Source: Aedes albopictus (Eukaryota; Arthropoda; Insecta; Diptera; Culicidae). From it: a stretch of 64,000 bases of DNA. The first letter of the stretch is position 1. Every line of letters starts with the position of its first letter. The notes under the pieces were generated by a model, which saw only the letters and a program-made list of their open reading frames with translations, was not told where the DNA came from and did no database searches. The stretch lies in assembly GCF_035046485.1 (NCBI RefSeq), contig NC_085137.1:499616536-499680535 (forward strand), given 5' to 3'. The position numbers and the translations under genes were made by a program. This document shows positions 33,277-47,534 of the stretch, piece after piece.

Positions 33277-33654
33277 CAGGCTTGTCCGCACTGAGCGCAT
33301 GAAAATTCTGCTCTTTTGATTTACACCACCTTCGTATTTATGCAATCATTCTATTTTACCTGATAGAAGGATGTTGAAATATCCAAAATGTCATTTCGAA
33401 CTGTCAAAAAATCGCACCGCAGTGCCGCACTGAGCATGCAAAGAGAAATTCACTGGGGTGAATTCACCCGGGTGAAATTCACTTTGCGTACACAGTGTGG
33501 CACTGCGGTGCGATTTTTTGACAGTTCGAAGTGACATTTAGGATATTTCAACATCCTTTCATCAGGTAAGATAGGAAGATTGAATAAATACGATGATTCA
33601 GGGGATGTAAATTAAAAGAGCAGAATTTTCATGCGCTGATTGCGGACAAGCCTG
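33277..33654. mobile_element. 378-bp foldback MITE, hAT-like
   Basis: CAGGCTTGTCCGCACTGAGC at the left pairs with GCGGACAAGCCTG at the right, and arms of about 170 bp meet at GGTGAATTCACCCGGGTGAA. The flanking 8-mers are GTTGAGGG and TTTGAGGG (33269-33276 and 33655-33662, one mismatch). Confidence 0.88.
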
Positions 33655-33662
33655 TTTGAGGG

Positions 33663-34260
33663 TATAGTAGACACCGAGAGTTTTAAATTTTATTGGAAAC
33701 AAAGGAAAAATTTACTACTTTTTGACTGTCTTTTATTTTTACAGGTATTTATTTTTCCAAAACATGAAAATTAACAAATTTTCATAAATTGTTTAAAGTT
33801 TAAGCAACATTTTATAAAGTTTTCATTAATTTTATTAGAATAAATTCAAATTTTATGTTTTCTGGAGAAATCTGTATCACAGTATAAACATCTGTATTTT
33901 TCTGTACACTTTATCTTGTCTGTACAGGAGGTCAAAAATCTGTATAATACAGCAAAATTTGTACATCTGGCATCTCTGCTTATCACTTCGATGGAACACC
34001 ATTCAGAAGGAATGATATTTTGAGACAAAACACAGCATGGGCTCTTAACCATACTTTGAGACAAAGAATTGAAAAAATTCGATTCGCATTCGCTGGGGTC
34101 GTTTCTGCGAAAACTCAAGAAAGAATCTGTTGAAAGGATTTGAAAATAAATGGCAGAAATTTCGGATGAATTTATAGATACTTGTTTCGCCAAAACTTAC
34201 AAAATTTACTCAAGATTCAACGAAATTATCACATTTATCCATGTTGCTCTACAGAAATAT
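33663..34260. other. No recognised feature
   Basis: AT-rich sequence. The 115-codon frame at 33846-34193 (minus) has no recognisable domain. Confidence 0.4.
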
Positions 34261-34263
34261 TTG

Positions 34264-34324
34264 TGCGGCTAGTCTCACCAAGCACTTAGTCCGTGCTGAG
34301 GAGCGCGGTTCGATTCTCGCCGCA
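34264..34324 (+). tRNA. Short tRNA-like sequence, Thr(AGT)-type anticodon loop
   Basis: TGCGGC/GCCGCA closes the structure. A perfect 5-bp anticodon stem AGCAC/GTGCT holds the 7-nt loop TTAGTCC with T33 and AGT. Box B is GGTTCGATTC. The D arm is too short for a nuclear tRNA (total about 61 nt), so it is probably a deleted pseudogene or SINE head. There is no clean T-run terminator. Confidence 0.45.
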
Positions 34325-34618
34325 GCTGTCACATACATTTTTATTTATTTTATTTTAGGAATTGCTCTGGAAACTTCTCCTTTCAATTTCTGAGACTTGC
34401 TTGTTTAAATTCCTCCTTTTATGATCGAATTGACAGAGTTTCTGCAATACTTAGAAGAAGTAATATTGGTTTTTGCCAGAATTTTGAGCGGAACTATCAC
34501 TTAGTTTTGTTCCTCTTTTTTAAGTAAGCACGTAGGTATAAGACAAAAAGAACGGAATCAATCGGTGACATAATCACTTGTTTTAGAATTGGATGAATTT
34601 GGAAGTGCATGGTTACTA

Positions 34619-36754
34619 CAGTGGTAGACATTCGTATAGCCGAGGCATATTTTTCCTATTTTTTACGTAAATTTCTCTCTGAGTAATTTGCATTAGCCAA
34701 TGGGATGAAACAATATATTATTATTTTCTTGGTCGTAAATTACAAGAATAATAGAAAAATTGCCTAGACATTCGTTTAGCCGAATTGTTCAATGTTAAGA
34801 ATTACATAATTAAAACTATCAAATTTCGAAAAATATCCAACACAATTATTTTGTATGGTGACCTACCATGTAGATCGGCTTGTAAATTTTAAATTTGATC
34901 GTTTTCGGAAATATTGTCATATTAATTTTACATGCATTTCATATAACTATGTCATAATATTGAAAATGTTTCCAAATTGAGAATTTTTGTAGATATTTTC
35001 ATCTGAAATGTTTCAAAAGATTCTATTAAAAGTATCATGACGAGTGCAGGTTAAAACTATGAAAAATAAAGTTAAAAAGAAAGAAAATGCCGAAAAACTT
35101 AAAAAAATCACGTATTTAAGTATTGTTTTGATTAAATATGATAGTACGACAGTCGACTCTCCACATGTCGATGTTCTACATCTCTATATCTCTCCCTCTC
35201 TCGATGGTTTGCTCGATCCCTTCAATCTGCATACATTTTTCCTTTCTACATATCGATATCTTCTTATCTCGAAGAAATCTCATTCGTTTTTGTTCGAGAT
35301 TTTCTCTCCATTTGTCGACATGCCCCTTTTTACAGGTTGCTAGATCGCGTTTCTTAGGTGCAAGACATTCTCTGAAGGCGAAGTAACATTTGTTTGTTGA
35401 CGGGTTTTCCTAGTTACGAAGGGTTTTCAATCTAGTGTGCATTACAAATTGGCTCTTGAATTCGATCTCTCTCTATCTCGATGGTCCCTTCAATATCGAG
35501 ATGAAGAGAGTCAACTGTACATGCATAAGTCGAAATATTTACTACTATTATGTCTTCTGATAGCTCCCAATATCTTCTAGAGACTGTGTGCTGACTAATA
35601 TAACATATATTGGACACCCACACTTTGAGAAATGGCACCCAAAGTATTCATATTGCTAGCATGAACTATTTGTTTCATAATTTAGACGTTCTTTTCAAAT
35701 ATGTCATGTTAAAAATGAATGTGGTTCAGAACTAAGACTCATTTATAATATATTTCTTCAGATTTGATGAAATAAGCCAATTGTTTGACCATTTCATGCA
35801 TTTTTGTATGAAAATCTGCTATAAAATAAACAGGGTACAAAAATTCCAACTCTTCTTGCAGTTCTTTCGCTTGGTAGTCTTCTAATTCATTTAATAGTTA
35901 GCATTATACAGTTATATTTCAGACGCATTAGGATACGTCTTTATTCCTACACAGAACTATTCTTTTTAACTTTTATCAATCCCATTTTGGTATTTAATCA
36001 CCCAAAAACCTATATACATAATTTTCTCACGATACTTTATGTAATAATTTGAACATTTCCAACAATAATTCTGTGCCATATTTTCAAAACAACTAATCTA
36101 GCTTACATTAGAGTGTTCACAGAAAGCATTTTGCTCATATAATTTTTTTATCATCGTATCTCATTATTGAGAATTTTTTTTGTTATATTTATCTGAATTT
36201 CTCAAATAAATCAACTTTTTAAGGTCAATTATCTTGCTAACACGTCATAAACTAAATGCCTTGGGGTATATGCTCGAAAAATGCTCAAATTGCAAAAACT
36301 CTATTGAAATTCAATTGATCATTTACCTCGGCTAAACGAATGTCTTGGCAAAAAATGACATTTGAAAGGTTTTTCCCGTCGTTTTTGTTTCGGTGTAGAT
36401 GTTAGTGTGATGTAATACGTTTTCCTAAAACAGTACTAGATATCGCCCCCTTTATGCTAGGTAACTCGTTTTTGGAAGTGCGGATAAAAATGGCTGGTAA
36501 AACCAATCCTGGTATAAAATAAACACTTTGTTGGTCTTAAAAGATGAATCATTATGTGTTTTCGTAGTGCATGTTCAGATATAAACCGAATTCTCGAAAT
36601 TTTGCAAAACCAGACCTAGTTCTAGCATTAAGGGGGCGAAATACTATCACTGCGATAAAAAAAGTTCTATCATAAAATCTTTTGTATGAGATTCCTGACA
36701 ATTTTTTGATTTTTTTTTTTTGGGCCTCGGCTAAACGAATGTCTATCACTACTG
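34619..36754. mobile_element. 2.1-kb TA-target element with ACATTCGTTTAGCCGAG repeats
   Basis: CAGTGGTAGACATTCGTATA then GCCGAGG at the left and CCTCGGCTAAACGAATGTCT then ATCACTACTG at the right are flanked by TA (34617-34618 and 36755-36756). The motif recurs inside near 34765 and 36327, again in inverted positions. No transposase was recognised in the AT-rich interior. A smaller element is nested at 35150. Confidence 0.82.
35150..35517. mobile_element. 368-bp nested MITE with CAGTCGACTCTC ends
   Basis: CAGTCGACTCTC at the left and GAGAGTCAACTG at the right are followed inward by ATCTCTATATCTCTCCCTCT and TCTCTCTATCTCGATGGTCC-like segments. TA follows the right end; the left flank is TACGA, so the left boundary is slightly uncertain. 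Confidence 0.6.
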
Positions 36755-36856
36755 TAATAACACTCAGATCAATTCAAGGTGCGCTTAACATAGAAAGTGT
36801 TTTAAAAAAGCTTGCAACTTAAATAGTCGTAGAAAACGATTTTCAATCCTACACAT

Positions 36857-37023
36857 CCCAAGCAACACACATGTTATAATAGAGTTACGGCAGCGCAAGT
36901 TTTGGTTGTATAGAAGTTAATTTTACGTAATTCTAACATTGTGTTGAAATAACGTAAAATAAACTTCTATACAACCAAAACTTGCGCTGTCGTAACTTTT
37001 ATATAACATGTGTGTTGCTTGGG
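36857..37023. mobile_element. 167-bp foldback MITE with CCCAAGCAACACAC ends
   Basis: CCCAAGCAACACACATGTTA starts the left arm, and the right arm is its near complement to GTGTGTTGCTTGGG. Arms of about 70 bp include GCGCAAGTTTTGGTTGTATA. The last 14 bases resemble 9165-9342, but the arms are different sequences. Confidence 0.85.
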
Positions 37024-37239
37024 ATATCCCAAATTGAGGAGAACGTGTCCCTTGACCTGACCTACTGATACTTTATAATGATCCTACACATTGACATTAC
37101 TTTATTTCTTCTTATACATATAAAGAAAATAAACATACATATAAGCTTTCAATTAAGCATTAAGCTCGTGAAGGTCGGACTTTCCAGTGTTCATGCAAGG
37201 GACCTTGACGACAACCTTGATTGATCTGAATTAAAAGTA

Positions 37240-38232
37240 CCGTAAAATGGGGTAACTTTGATAGTTTTTCAGCGAATTTTCTCGATATTTTTCCATGTAA
37301 CAGTATTTCCCTGACTTTTATATTTTTGAAACAAGTACTGGGGTATCAGTTATCAATTGCAATTGAAAGATTCGGTAATTTGAAATATTTTGATTAACTT
37401 TTAGTTTTTCATATGAGCGAGAATCAGATTTTCATTTTGGGGTTACTTTGATAATGCCCTGAAAACACATCAAATCTTAAAAAATAATCACAGATTGAAA
37501 GCTTAGGAGTAAGAACATGATGAGAGAAGCCTTGCGGAGATGCCAGATAGAATTTTTATATTAAAATATTGATTTTTTACTAAATTCTACATATAAAAAT
37601 GAGTTTGTGGAGTACTGAGTGGAAAACACAGTGAATTTAGCTATCAAAAAGCATTATCTTTGTAATAATATATGCTTAACGGTACATCAACATATGATAA
37701 TATAATATTCGTGGTGAGTTTTCTTTTTTGTGTAGTTTTTTAATGTTTTATTAACATGTAATTTGCAAATTATGAACAACACAGATCTACATGAAATTAC
37801 AAGGGAATTGCATACTTTTAGGCGTTTATCAATGTATGGAAATTTATATCCTAATTTACAAAATTGCTTCAATTTCGTAAAAACACACTTCGTTAAGAGA
37901 TTCAAGGCCAGATTTGGAATCTACTATGATGAATCTATCGAGAATAAGAGTCTATTCATTGGAAAAATAGTTGTAACGAAGTCGTATAGCAGATTGTTTG
38001 AAGGGGTTGACAAATGACAAAAATATCAACAATTTTTATTTTTTGCCTAAAAAATGTATATAAACTAGGTTTTAATGAAAATACGTCTAAGATGAACTTT
38101 CATATGTATAGAATTGATTTACATTTGCCTTTTTCTTAACTGGCTGAAGGAATCATAGTTATAAGATATACTATACAATGCCTGCCGCGATATCAAAGTT
38201 ACCCGCATTATCAAAGATACCCCATTTTACGG
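37240..38232. mobile_element. 993-bp TA-target element with GGGGTAACTTTGATA ends
   Basis: CCGTAAAATGGGGTAACTTT at the left and ATACCCCATTTTACGG at the right are flanked by TA (37238-37239 and 38233-38234). Extra copies of GGGGTTACTTTGATAA (37439) and ATCAAAGTTACCC (38190) lie just inside the ends. The 84-codon frame at 37763-38017 has no recognised domain. Confidence 0.85.
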
Positions 38233-38234
38233 TA

Positions 38235-38648
38235 TGTCAATTGCATTGTCAACGTGGAGCAGCCACGTTTTCCATACCACAACAAACGGTAATTGCTCAC
38301 GCGCTCCACAGAGCTTCCACAATAATAGAACAATCTGTGTTAAAGTCTCGCTAAACATGTATTAAAAGATAACAATCGAATGACACAATACCGCATGTCC
38401 TTGCGTTTTAAGCGTGCGTGGTATGGCATATATGTGTGTTTTGTTCAATCCATATTCCTATGCAATCATATCTAATACAAAGAGGCTTGCCTCAATGGTA
38501 ATCTATTATTGATGATGGTGTCCTGCGAGTACCTAGTGGTTGCAGATATGAACTACACTCTATTACTTTTATCGATTTTTTTATTTCCTTTCAATGTCTA
38601 ACTGTCGACCAATGCAACAAGAAAAAGTAACTTGAATTCTTGCGTTAT
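38235..38648. other. No recognised feature
   Basis: Unremarkable single-copy-looking sequence between two TA-target elements. Confidence 0.4.
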
Positions 38649-38650
38649 TA

Positions 38651-40664
38651 CAGGGTGTCCCAGGTTAGTTGTCACGCGCTGGACAACTTGTCAGTAATGC
38701 AATAAAGACATAATGCAGCAAATAATGATCGTACATATTTTAGGTAATGTTTATTTTAAAGTGTATAAAGTTTTTTTTTCTCATGTTAGTCTTGGTGGTT
38801 GTTTAACTTTAAGCTGTTTTCAAAAAGAGCACTCAAGTAAAATGCGTCTTTTATCTGAATATTGTTTTGACAGCAGATCCGGTTCGGGAGAAAAGTGACT
38901 AGTTCTTACAGTGTATAAAACAATTGTCCGTACAGCAATTTTTTTGTCAAAATATTTTTTCATTCAAATATTTATAACTTTTTTATGCGTCAATCAAAAA
39001 CGCTGAAAATTTGACTAATCATGGATCATATGTTAAAGCTCCATTGGTAAAATTTTGAGCGAGATCGAATAAGTTTTCTGAAAGTTATAGAACTTTTAGT
39101 AAAACTTATAAAATTTTTGAACACATTTTTAAAACATTATAACTTAATATGTACTCGATGAATTTTTTTCTATTTTTTTTGTGTTACATCTTATACCTGA
39201 GGCTTTCATATGCAGCTATGTTTGGGTTTTTTTATTCACTACAAAAAATATGAAAAATGTGCTTATGTAGTTGACGATGTTCAAAAATTTACCATATTTT
39301 GCACATATAATCTGCCAAACGTTTTCCACCAATAAAAGTGCATTAACTGAACGAAAAATCCATAGGACCTACTCATCATATGTAGTTTAGTAGGTCCTGT
39401 ATAAAAATATTACCTTAAGAGAGTTTAAAAAAGTTGAAAACACTTGGCACTTTTATTGATCAAAATATGATAAGTTTCCAAATGACACTCTGAACATATA
39501 CAAATTTTTCATATTTTTTGTAATGAATATAAAACCTTTAACGAAGCTGCATATGAAAGCCTTAGGTATGAGCTGTAACTCAAAAAAAATTGAAAAAGTT
39601 TCATCAAGTACATATTGAGATATAATGTTTTAAAAATGTGTTCAAAAATTTTATAAGTTTTACTAAAAGTTCTATTACTTTCAGAAAACTTATTCGATCT
39701 CGCTCAAAATTTTACCAATGGAGCTTTAATATATGGGTTATAATTGATCAAAATCTCAGCGTTTTTGATGGACGTATAAAAAAGTTATAAACATTTAAAT
39801 GAAAAATTATTTTGACCAAAAAATTGATGTACGGACAATTGTTTGATACACTGTATGTAGTATTAGAACGGAGTATTTTTCCGAGCGTGAAAGTAACAGA
39901 TCTAGGGTGTATGAGTGCCATAATTAATATTACGCTCCCGTGTTCATCCTATTCGAAAACAAGCGATTGCGGCACCGATTGATTCCGTTCTTTTTGGTTT
40001 GGTGAGCTCACTTCTAATGAAAAATGCAAAAATAAGAAACAAAACAAACAACGCTTCAATCCTTGGTTTTTAGTAGGATGAAAATGGGAGCCATATGCTT
40101 AATAAGGGAACCAATACACTATTTGATTTACACGGGAGACATTACAGTCGTTACACTTTTTTCTTTACTTGCCATCTGCAAACTGCTCAATACATTTGAA
40201 CCGTTTTGGAGACGGATCAGCCACATTAGACAAGCCGTGAAAACCGACCTTTACAAACGTGTTCTAGACCAGCGAGATTGCATCCAGAAATGTGAAAATA
40301 CCGCCTCCAAAGGGTTGAAGCGGAATCATACTTGATCATTGCTTTCCCTATATTTTTGCACAGTACCCACGAAGTGGAAACACACTTTTAATTTAGTATT
40401 AAGACTCAACCCCATAGTTTGTGAATCAAACAAAGCGTTGAGAAGCGCTCTCAGTTTGGTTTGCTCATTGGGAAAGTGATAGAAAGAGTAACTGCATTTC
40501 TCCAAATTTGAAATGAAATCAATATCCAAATCGTTATGGAATAACATATTACTCTAGCTTTTAAAATTAACGAAAACATTTCACTTCACTTCAGTTGATA
40601 AAATTACGTTTCATTTAAAAAGAAACATTAACATGAATACTGCCAATCTATTTGGGTCACCCTG
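38651..40664. mobile_element. 2.0-kb TA-target element with CAGGGTGTCCC-type ends
   Basis: CAGGGTGTCCCAGGTTAG at the left and TTTGGGTCACCCTG at the right are flanked by TA (38649-38650 and 40665-40666). CAGGGTGTCCC is a common mariner/Tc1 terminus. No catalytic transposase block was found; the 90-codon frame at 40063-40335 is unassigned. A 945-bp palindrome is nested inside. Confidence 0.72.
38909..39853. mobile_element. 945-bp long-arm foldback element, TA target
   Basis: CAGTGTATAAAACAATTGTC then CGTAC at the left and GTACGGACAATTGTTTGATA then CACTG at the right are flanked by TA (38907-38908 and 39854-39855). Arms of about 400 bp are near-complementary. The centre contains a smaller hairpin GGACCTACTCATCATATG / TTTAGTAGGTCC. 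It may act as hairpin RNA if transcribed. Confidence 0.85.
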
Positions 40665-40739
40665 TAGATGATGAGAAATGGAACAGAAGACAAATAACCT
40701 TGGCTTTGGATGTTTCTTATGGGCTACTGTGTTTGTAAT

Positions 40740-41565
40740 TAAGTTTCAAAGCAAGCACTGCGAAGATAACCCGTTTGCCAAGTCATGCTCCACCTGGTCC
40801 ACCCATCGTTCTCTCTGCGATCCTCGCCTTCTGGTGCCAAATGGATCAGTAGCGAACACCGACTTTGCAGTGTTGTTATCCGGCATTCCTGCAACATGCC
40901 TTGCTATTCTGTCAGCTTTGGCCACCTTCTGGATGCTGGGTTCGCTGTAAAGTGCAGCGAACTCGTGGTTCATCCTATCCCCGTCTATCGTAACATTTCT
41001 ACGCAGAAGGATCCGGTCGTGTTCGGTTGCACCTGCCAGCATGTACTTTGTTTTTGAGGCATACACCACTCACCACCAGTCCGACCTTTGCTGCATGTCG
41101 TCCGCAAAGCACACAAATTGACCGGATTTTGTGAAAACCATTCCCCGGTTGTTGAGCCCGGGTCGTCGCATCACACCTTCCAGAGCGATGTTGAAGAGTA
41201 GGCATGAGAGTCCATCACCTTGTCGCAGTCCCCGGCGAGATTCGAATGGACCCGAAACCCTTATGCAGTTTTGCACAGCGTCCATCGTTGCTTTAATCAG
41301 TCTAGTCTGCTTCCCTGGAAAGCCGTTTCGTCCATGATTCTCCAACAGCTGATGCGTTGAGACCTGGTATTCACGGCATTTCCGAATGATATGCCGTACG
41401 GTGAAGATCTCGTCCGTTGTCGACCGGCCGTCGATGAAGCCGGCTTGATAACTTCCCACGAAGACATTTGTTTTAGGTGGCAGACGACGGAAGATGATCT
41501 GGGATAGCACTTTGTAGGCAGCATTCCAAAAGGTGATCGCTCTGAAGTTCCCACATTAAAACTTC
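40740..41565 (-). pseudogene. RTE-like LINE reverse transcriptase remnant with internal deletions
   Basis: On the minus strand the order is AAYKVLSQIIFRRL, YQAGFIDGRSTTDEIFTVRH, IKATMDAVQNCIRVSG, GLRQGDGLSCLLFNIALEGV and GQFVCFADDM (active-site FADD), then a jump to SKTKYMLAG, VTIDGD and the C-terminal RTRRRGSQRERWVDQVEHDL. This is the RTE-type layout. The palm segment carrying the first catalytic Asp is missing before the IKATMD part. A large piece between FADDM and SKTKYM and another before MNHEFAALYSEPS are deleted, so the copy is dead. Confidence 0.88.
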
Positions 41566-41989
41566 GAGAAATTGCTAGTAACATTTGTTATGCAATCGCT
41601 GGGATCGTTGTTGTAAAAGCTCCAACGAGAATTCCTAGTGGATGCTGGTCGATTATCATAATATATTTTGTGTGGAACTTAAGCACAAAAAATACTAGCG
41701 CTTAGAAGGTTTATGGAAATTATCAAAAAAGCAGCCTATTTATGGCAGGTAGGTCAGTCCATGTATTGTCCTACCAACGATATTTAGAGAAACGCAAAGA
41801 AAACATGACCATATTCTACAAAATAGGCTCCCCTAGAAAACTTGGAACAAAACTATAATACGGACCTTCGCTGCTACTTCAACTTTTCTATCAATTCCGT
41901 TACTGATTTATGTATTGTTTATTCGTCAACAGGTGAAATCCCAACCCCAATGACAATGATTAATCTTAAAACTAACATAAAACTCTTGT

Positions 41990-42525
41990 AAAATTAAAAA
42001 ACACGGGACATACTGCGGATCGGTTCATGGAATACATAGTTAGTTCTGGTGCGGGGAAAATGGATGAATGCATTTTGGCGAAGATTCCGGTAGCGTATGT
42101 TGATATCCAGCATGCTGAGGAGCAGCGGACAATCAATATTGCCTTGTAGGAGATCCCCTATAAAGCACGCTTTTGCCACGTCGCGCCTCGGCTCGAGTAG
42201 CTCCAGGCATATCAGTTTGCAGCGGCTTTCGTAGCTTGGCAAGTTTAATGGGTGCCTCCAACTGAGGTGACGAAGGGCGAAACGGACGAATTTACGCTGG
42301 ACGGCCTCAATCCGTTGAATTTCGTTCCTGTAGTACGGTGACCATACGACGGATGAGTATTCTAGTACAGGACGCTTTCAGGCAGTATACGTCCGTGAAC
42401 TTTTTGCAGAAGCGAAACAGAAATCCCAGCTGTGACGAGGATTTCGAAAAGATGTACGCCACATGGTCCTTGAGGGTCAGCTGAACATCCAAAAGAATAC
42501 CCAAATCCTTCACTGTAGTTTCACG
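41990..42525 (-). pseudogene. Jockey-like LINE, 5'-truncated reverse transcriptase 3' end
   Basis: KDLGILLDVQLTLKDHVAYI near 42510, then a frameshift near 42375, then RIEAVQRKFVRFALRH, LPSYESRCKLICLELLEPRR and CFIGDLLQGNIDCP up to a C-terminus near 41994. It is the same type as the LINE at 69-1330 and better preserved at its 3' end. Only the last quarter of ORF2 is left. Confidence 0.88.
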
Positions 42526-42539
42526 CTTTAATCGGATTT

Positions 42540-43080
42540 ATCCATAGATTCATTGAAGAAATTTTCCAATTATTCTACAAAACATTAGTCAATGGGTTAA
42601 AATAAAAGAAGTAGAAGTACGTGATACTTTCTAAATTTATTTTGGCTTTCTTGCAAAAATCCTTACACAGTTTCGAAATCTGTTTTTTTTTCGAATGATA
42701 GTTACTTCCTGGATATCTCTAGTGATTTATCATGAAATTACTGCAAACATTTAGAAATACTATCAAGAGGTAGGCAAGATATTCAGTTTGAATTCCATAA
42801 GAAATGCTGTCAAAGATTTCATCATAAAGTCTTTTAAAAATTTCTGTGAACGGTGGATCTATTTTAATTAATTGATTTTTTTTTCTAATGATTATCGTCG
42901 ATATTTTTTAAGGAATTGCTTCTGGGAATCAACCTGAATTTCTTCATGTTCCTGCCAAGACTTTTCTTAGGAAGTCAAAATGACCTGCTGGTAGTAGCTT
43001 ATAAAAGATTTTTCTAGATATTTCACTAGAGGATACAAATTAAATTGTAGTGTTGAGAAAAAATTTGAATCTTATATATA
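42540..43080. other. No recognised feature
   Basis: AT-rich sequence; a few GAATTCC-like words but no array. Confidence 0.4.
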
Positions 43081-43085
43081 AACAT

Positions 43086-44613
<1,528 letters not shown>

Positions 44614-44615
44614 TA

Positions 44616-45964
44616 CCGTCGTTGGGGGTGAGAATGGGTCAAAAAACGATACTCATAGATTGTTTGTTAAATAACAAATGCAATTGAAGTCAGAATAACT
44701 TTTTATTTGGTATGTATACTCTTCTATGTGGTAATGATAGTTTAGCAAGAAAGTATCACGTTATATGAATTGCTTAGTAAACTACAAATTACTGAAAATT
44801 GACCCAATCTCACCCCTTAGAGGGGGTGAGAATGGGTCAAAGTATTCGAAATCACCTATCTAAGAGTATAAATTAATTTTATTGATCATATATAGTAAAC
44901 CTACTTAAAACACAATATTATCATGACGAATAAAAGCTTAGGTAATTTTAAAAGATGATTAATCCACCTAAAATCCAACCGAAAAAATGGTTGAAATTTG
45001 ATAAAATAACCTTTGTATACTGTATCATCATTTTGAGCCATCATAATCATCCTCATTAAGAGTTTCAACCTCCATGACAGGAGGGGAGATAACAATGAGG
45101 GAGGGGCGAAGAAAGAATAAAAGATTGATTGTAAAAAAAAACATGCTAGTTTTTGTATACTGCATAAGAAATGTTTAACCAAACCCTCCGTTATAAACTC
45201 TTTTGTACATGATCATTGGCCTCTATATTGCTAAAGCAAATCACTCCATCTCAAGATAGAGGATCGTTCAAATATTATGGTAAGTCTATTTTGTGAGCTC
45301 ACGATATTGCAGTTCACTAAAGATTAGCTGATGATTAGAGGAGTTGTCCACACGCATGGGTGTATTGTTATAAATGATTTTAGGCACTAAACGTATTAAC
45401 ACACTCGTTTGACGCTTCTCGACATATTTTTGAAAGAAAGCGTGCTTTAGTGAAAATACGGTAAACATGGCACCACTCTAACGTCAAACGGGGACTGGAT
45501 AACAAGTTGAATTTTTAGTTAAGGTTATGTGCACTCGATAACTTGCTTGACCCAATCTCACCCCTATTCTTAATATTTAGACATAGGGTCGAAAATATTA
45601 AGTTTTTAAATAAAAAGAGCAATGACAGCCCGCTTATTTCATGACATCAACCAGGTTATACCTACAGCTAACCACTTATAGGAAAATTTATGGTTAGGTA
45701 CTTGTGTTAAACATTACGAAAGAGAATTTTTTTCAGAGTGATTTACAAGTAATTTCATCATATAAGTTTAGCCACAAATTTAACAAAAAACGATTATTGC
45801 AAAACATCTTATTTTGCATCATGACGTGTAAAAACATCTCCCCTTTGAAATAATTTAAAGTTTTCAACATAAATTAGCGATAGTTATTGAGCTATTTCAA
45901 ATTTTATGTTTCTCCGTTTTGACCCAATCTCACCCCCCAGACCCATTGTCACCCCTATCGACGG
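44616..45964. mobile_element. 1349-bp TA-target element with GGGGTGAGAATGGGTC repeats
   Basis: CCGTCGTTGGGGGTGAGAAT then GGGTC at the left and GACCCATTGTCACCCCTATC then GACGG at the right are flanked by TA (44614-44615 and 45965-45966). The motif occurs six times in both orientations (near 44627, 44799, 44825, 45549, 45921 and 45939). No transposase recognised in the interior. Confidence 0.87.
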
Positions 45965-45966
45965 TA

Positions 45967-47225
45967 CACAACATTCGAATTGTCTATCTCAGCTCAAATG
46001 AGTTCTTTTTATCAAATGCGCTTGCTGGTTTTCCCAAAACACATATATCATAAAACTAGGTCACACTACATCTACCCCACCTTCAACAGGTTGCTATCAT
46101 ATATCATCATAACCTTTTCTCTTTATTGCATGCTATCTGGAATCGATTTTCCATTTAGCACCCTATCACCGCATAACACGGTATAATTTCGTCGCATGCC
46201 ACTAATAACCCAACTGAACAGAACCTTCAGAGCTTTAGGTGATGAGTAATCCTTTCATTTTTCCTTATCACTGAAACTCTATCTCAAAACATATGTTGCT
46301 TTCCCCTTGATGGATACTATGTACTCATTGAACTCCCGCTGTAGATACCTCGGAAATTGCCTTGAATGCAAGTACGGCAGGCAATGCACTTGGGGGTGGT
46401 TGTTATCTCTCCGAGCACACCGAAAATTTTCACCGAAAACGAAATTCCGGACAACTCGAAGCACGCACGGACACGGTACAACCTAAACTGAAGGCGCCAG
46501 AAAGACAACGTTCGGAAACGAATTTTCTTTTTTGTTTCTCGTCGGACCCATCCCACATTATTGCTTGATCCCCGATAGGCCCCGATGGAGGTTTTCAAAT
46601 GCTGCCCCGGGGGTTGGGAGCGGTCTTGTTGAATATAGTTAGTTATAGAAGGTGTCCTGCCTAGTTTTGTGTTTCGGTTCTGGTTAGAGATAGGGGATGC
46701 TTGCACAGCATAGTAAAACAGCTCTTAAGTTTTAGGTGAAAACCGAGTTTTACCGTTTTTTTAATATGGAATTAACTAAAATTCAAATATCTTGCGTTAT
46801 AATCAACCAATTTTGAATATTTTTGCATGATTAAAAATGTGAATGCCATACAATTGTTGCATTAGATTGATGGAAGTCGAGACATTGGCAAGTTTATGGG
46901 ACGATCTCCTTTAATGTTAGCAAAATTGATTGGAGTGTTGGTGGGATATGGTTGGCATAGGGTTCCCACATTGGCGTATGTATGCCCGGCTTAAAGTGAT
47001 AAATAAGTCCGATTATTACTATGAAGCTGAAGCGGCACAGTTCGCTTGATTGCATAATTTGTAGGCGTTATCTGATAGATTGACATTGTGCTGTGAAAGT
47101 TGGAAGGAAGGGAACGGCTTTTTAACCGTTTTGATACTAGCGATGGCTACGAACATATGAATATACATGAGTTGTATATATAGAGAAGAGAGTATAGAGA
47201 AAGTGGATAGTAAGATTCAAAGTAT
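45967..47225. other. No recognised gene
   Basis: Includes overlapping open frames on opposite strands at 46279-46706 (up to 129 codons) with no domain or splice support. It looks single copy. Confidence 0.4.
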
Positions 47226-47234
47226 AAGGAAAGG

Positions 47235-47310
47235 GGCGGGCCAGGGATTGAACCCAGGACCTTCTGCATATGAAACAGAAGCGGTAGCCACTAGACGACC
47301 AAGCCCGTCT
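47235..47310 (-). tRNA. tRNA-like sequence with CAT in an enlarged anticodon loop
   Basis: On the minus strand, box A-like GTCTAGTGGCTACCGC and box B GGTTCAATCC are present, with a T stem CTGGG/CCTGG. An anticodon stem CTTCTG/CAGAAG encloses TTTCATATG, nine bases where seven are normal. Acceptor pairing is five of seven and no T-run follows. Probably a pseudogene. Confidence 0.45.
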
Positions 47311-47534
47311 ATATCCCCTAAATGTTGGCAAAACTTCCGAAAAATAAAGAAAGTATGATGATGATGTACGGAAGGTTCTATGCTTCAAATATGTATATCT
47401 TTCATTTATGGGTTGAGTACCTTGACTGTTCGAACATCGTTTTTTTTTGGGACAGCCTAATCCTCAAGCATCTTTTGAGACACTGAGTAAAATGCCTGTC
47501 TGTCTCCCTACTGACCAACACCCCCTACGTTTTA

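Noticed and set aside
37763..38017. 84-codon frame in the 37240 element
   Set aside because: No DDE motif or helix-turn-helix recognised; length is compatible with chance in AT-rich sequence.
46279..46706. Overlapping frames of 61, 129 and 68 codons
   Set aside because: Opposite-strand overlap, no domain, no promoter or splice support.
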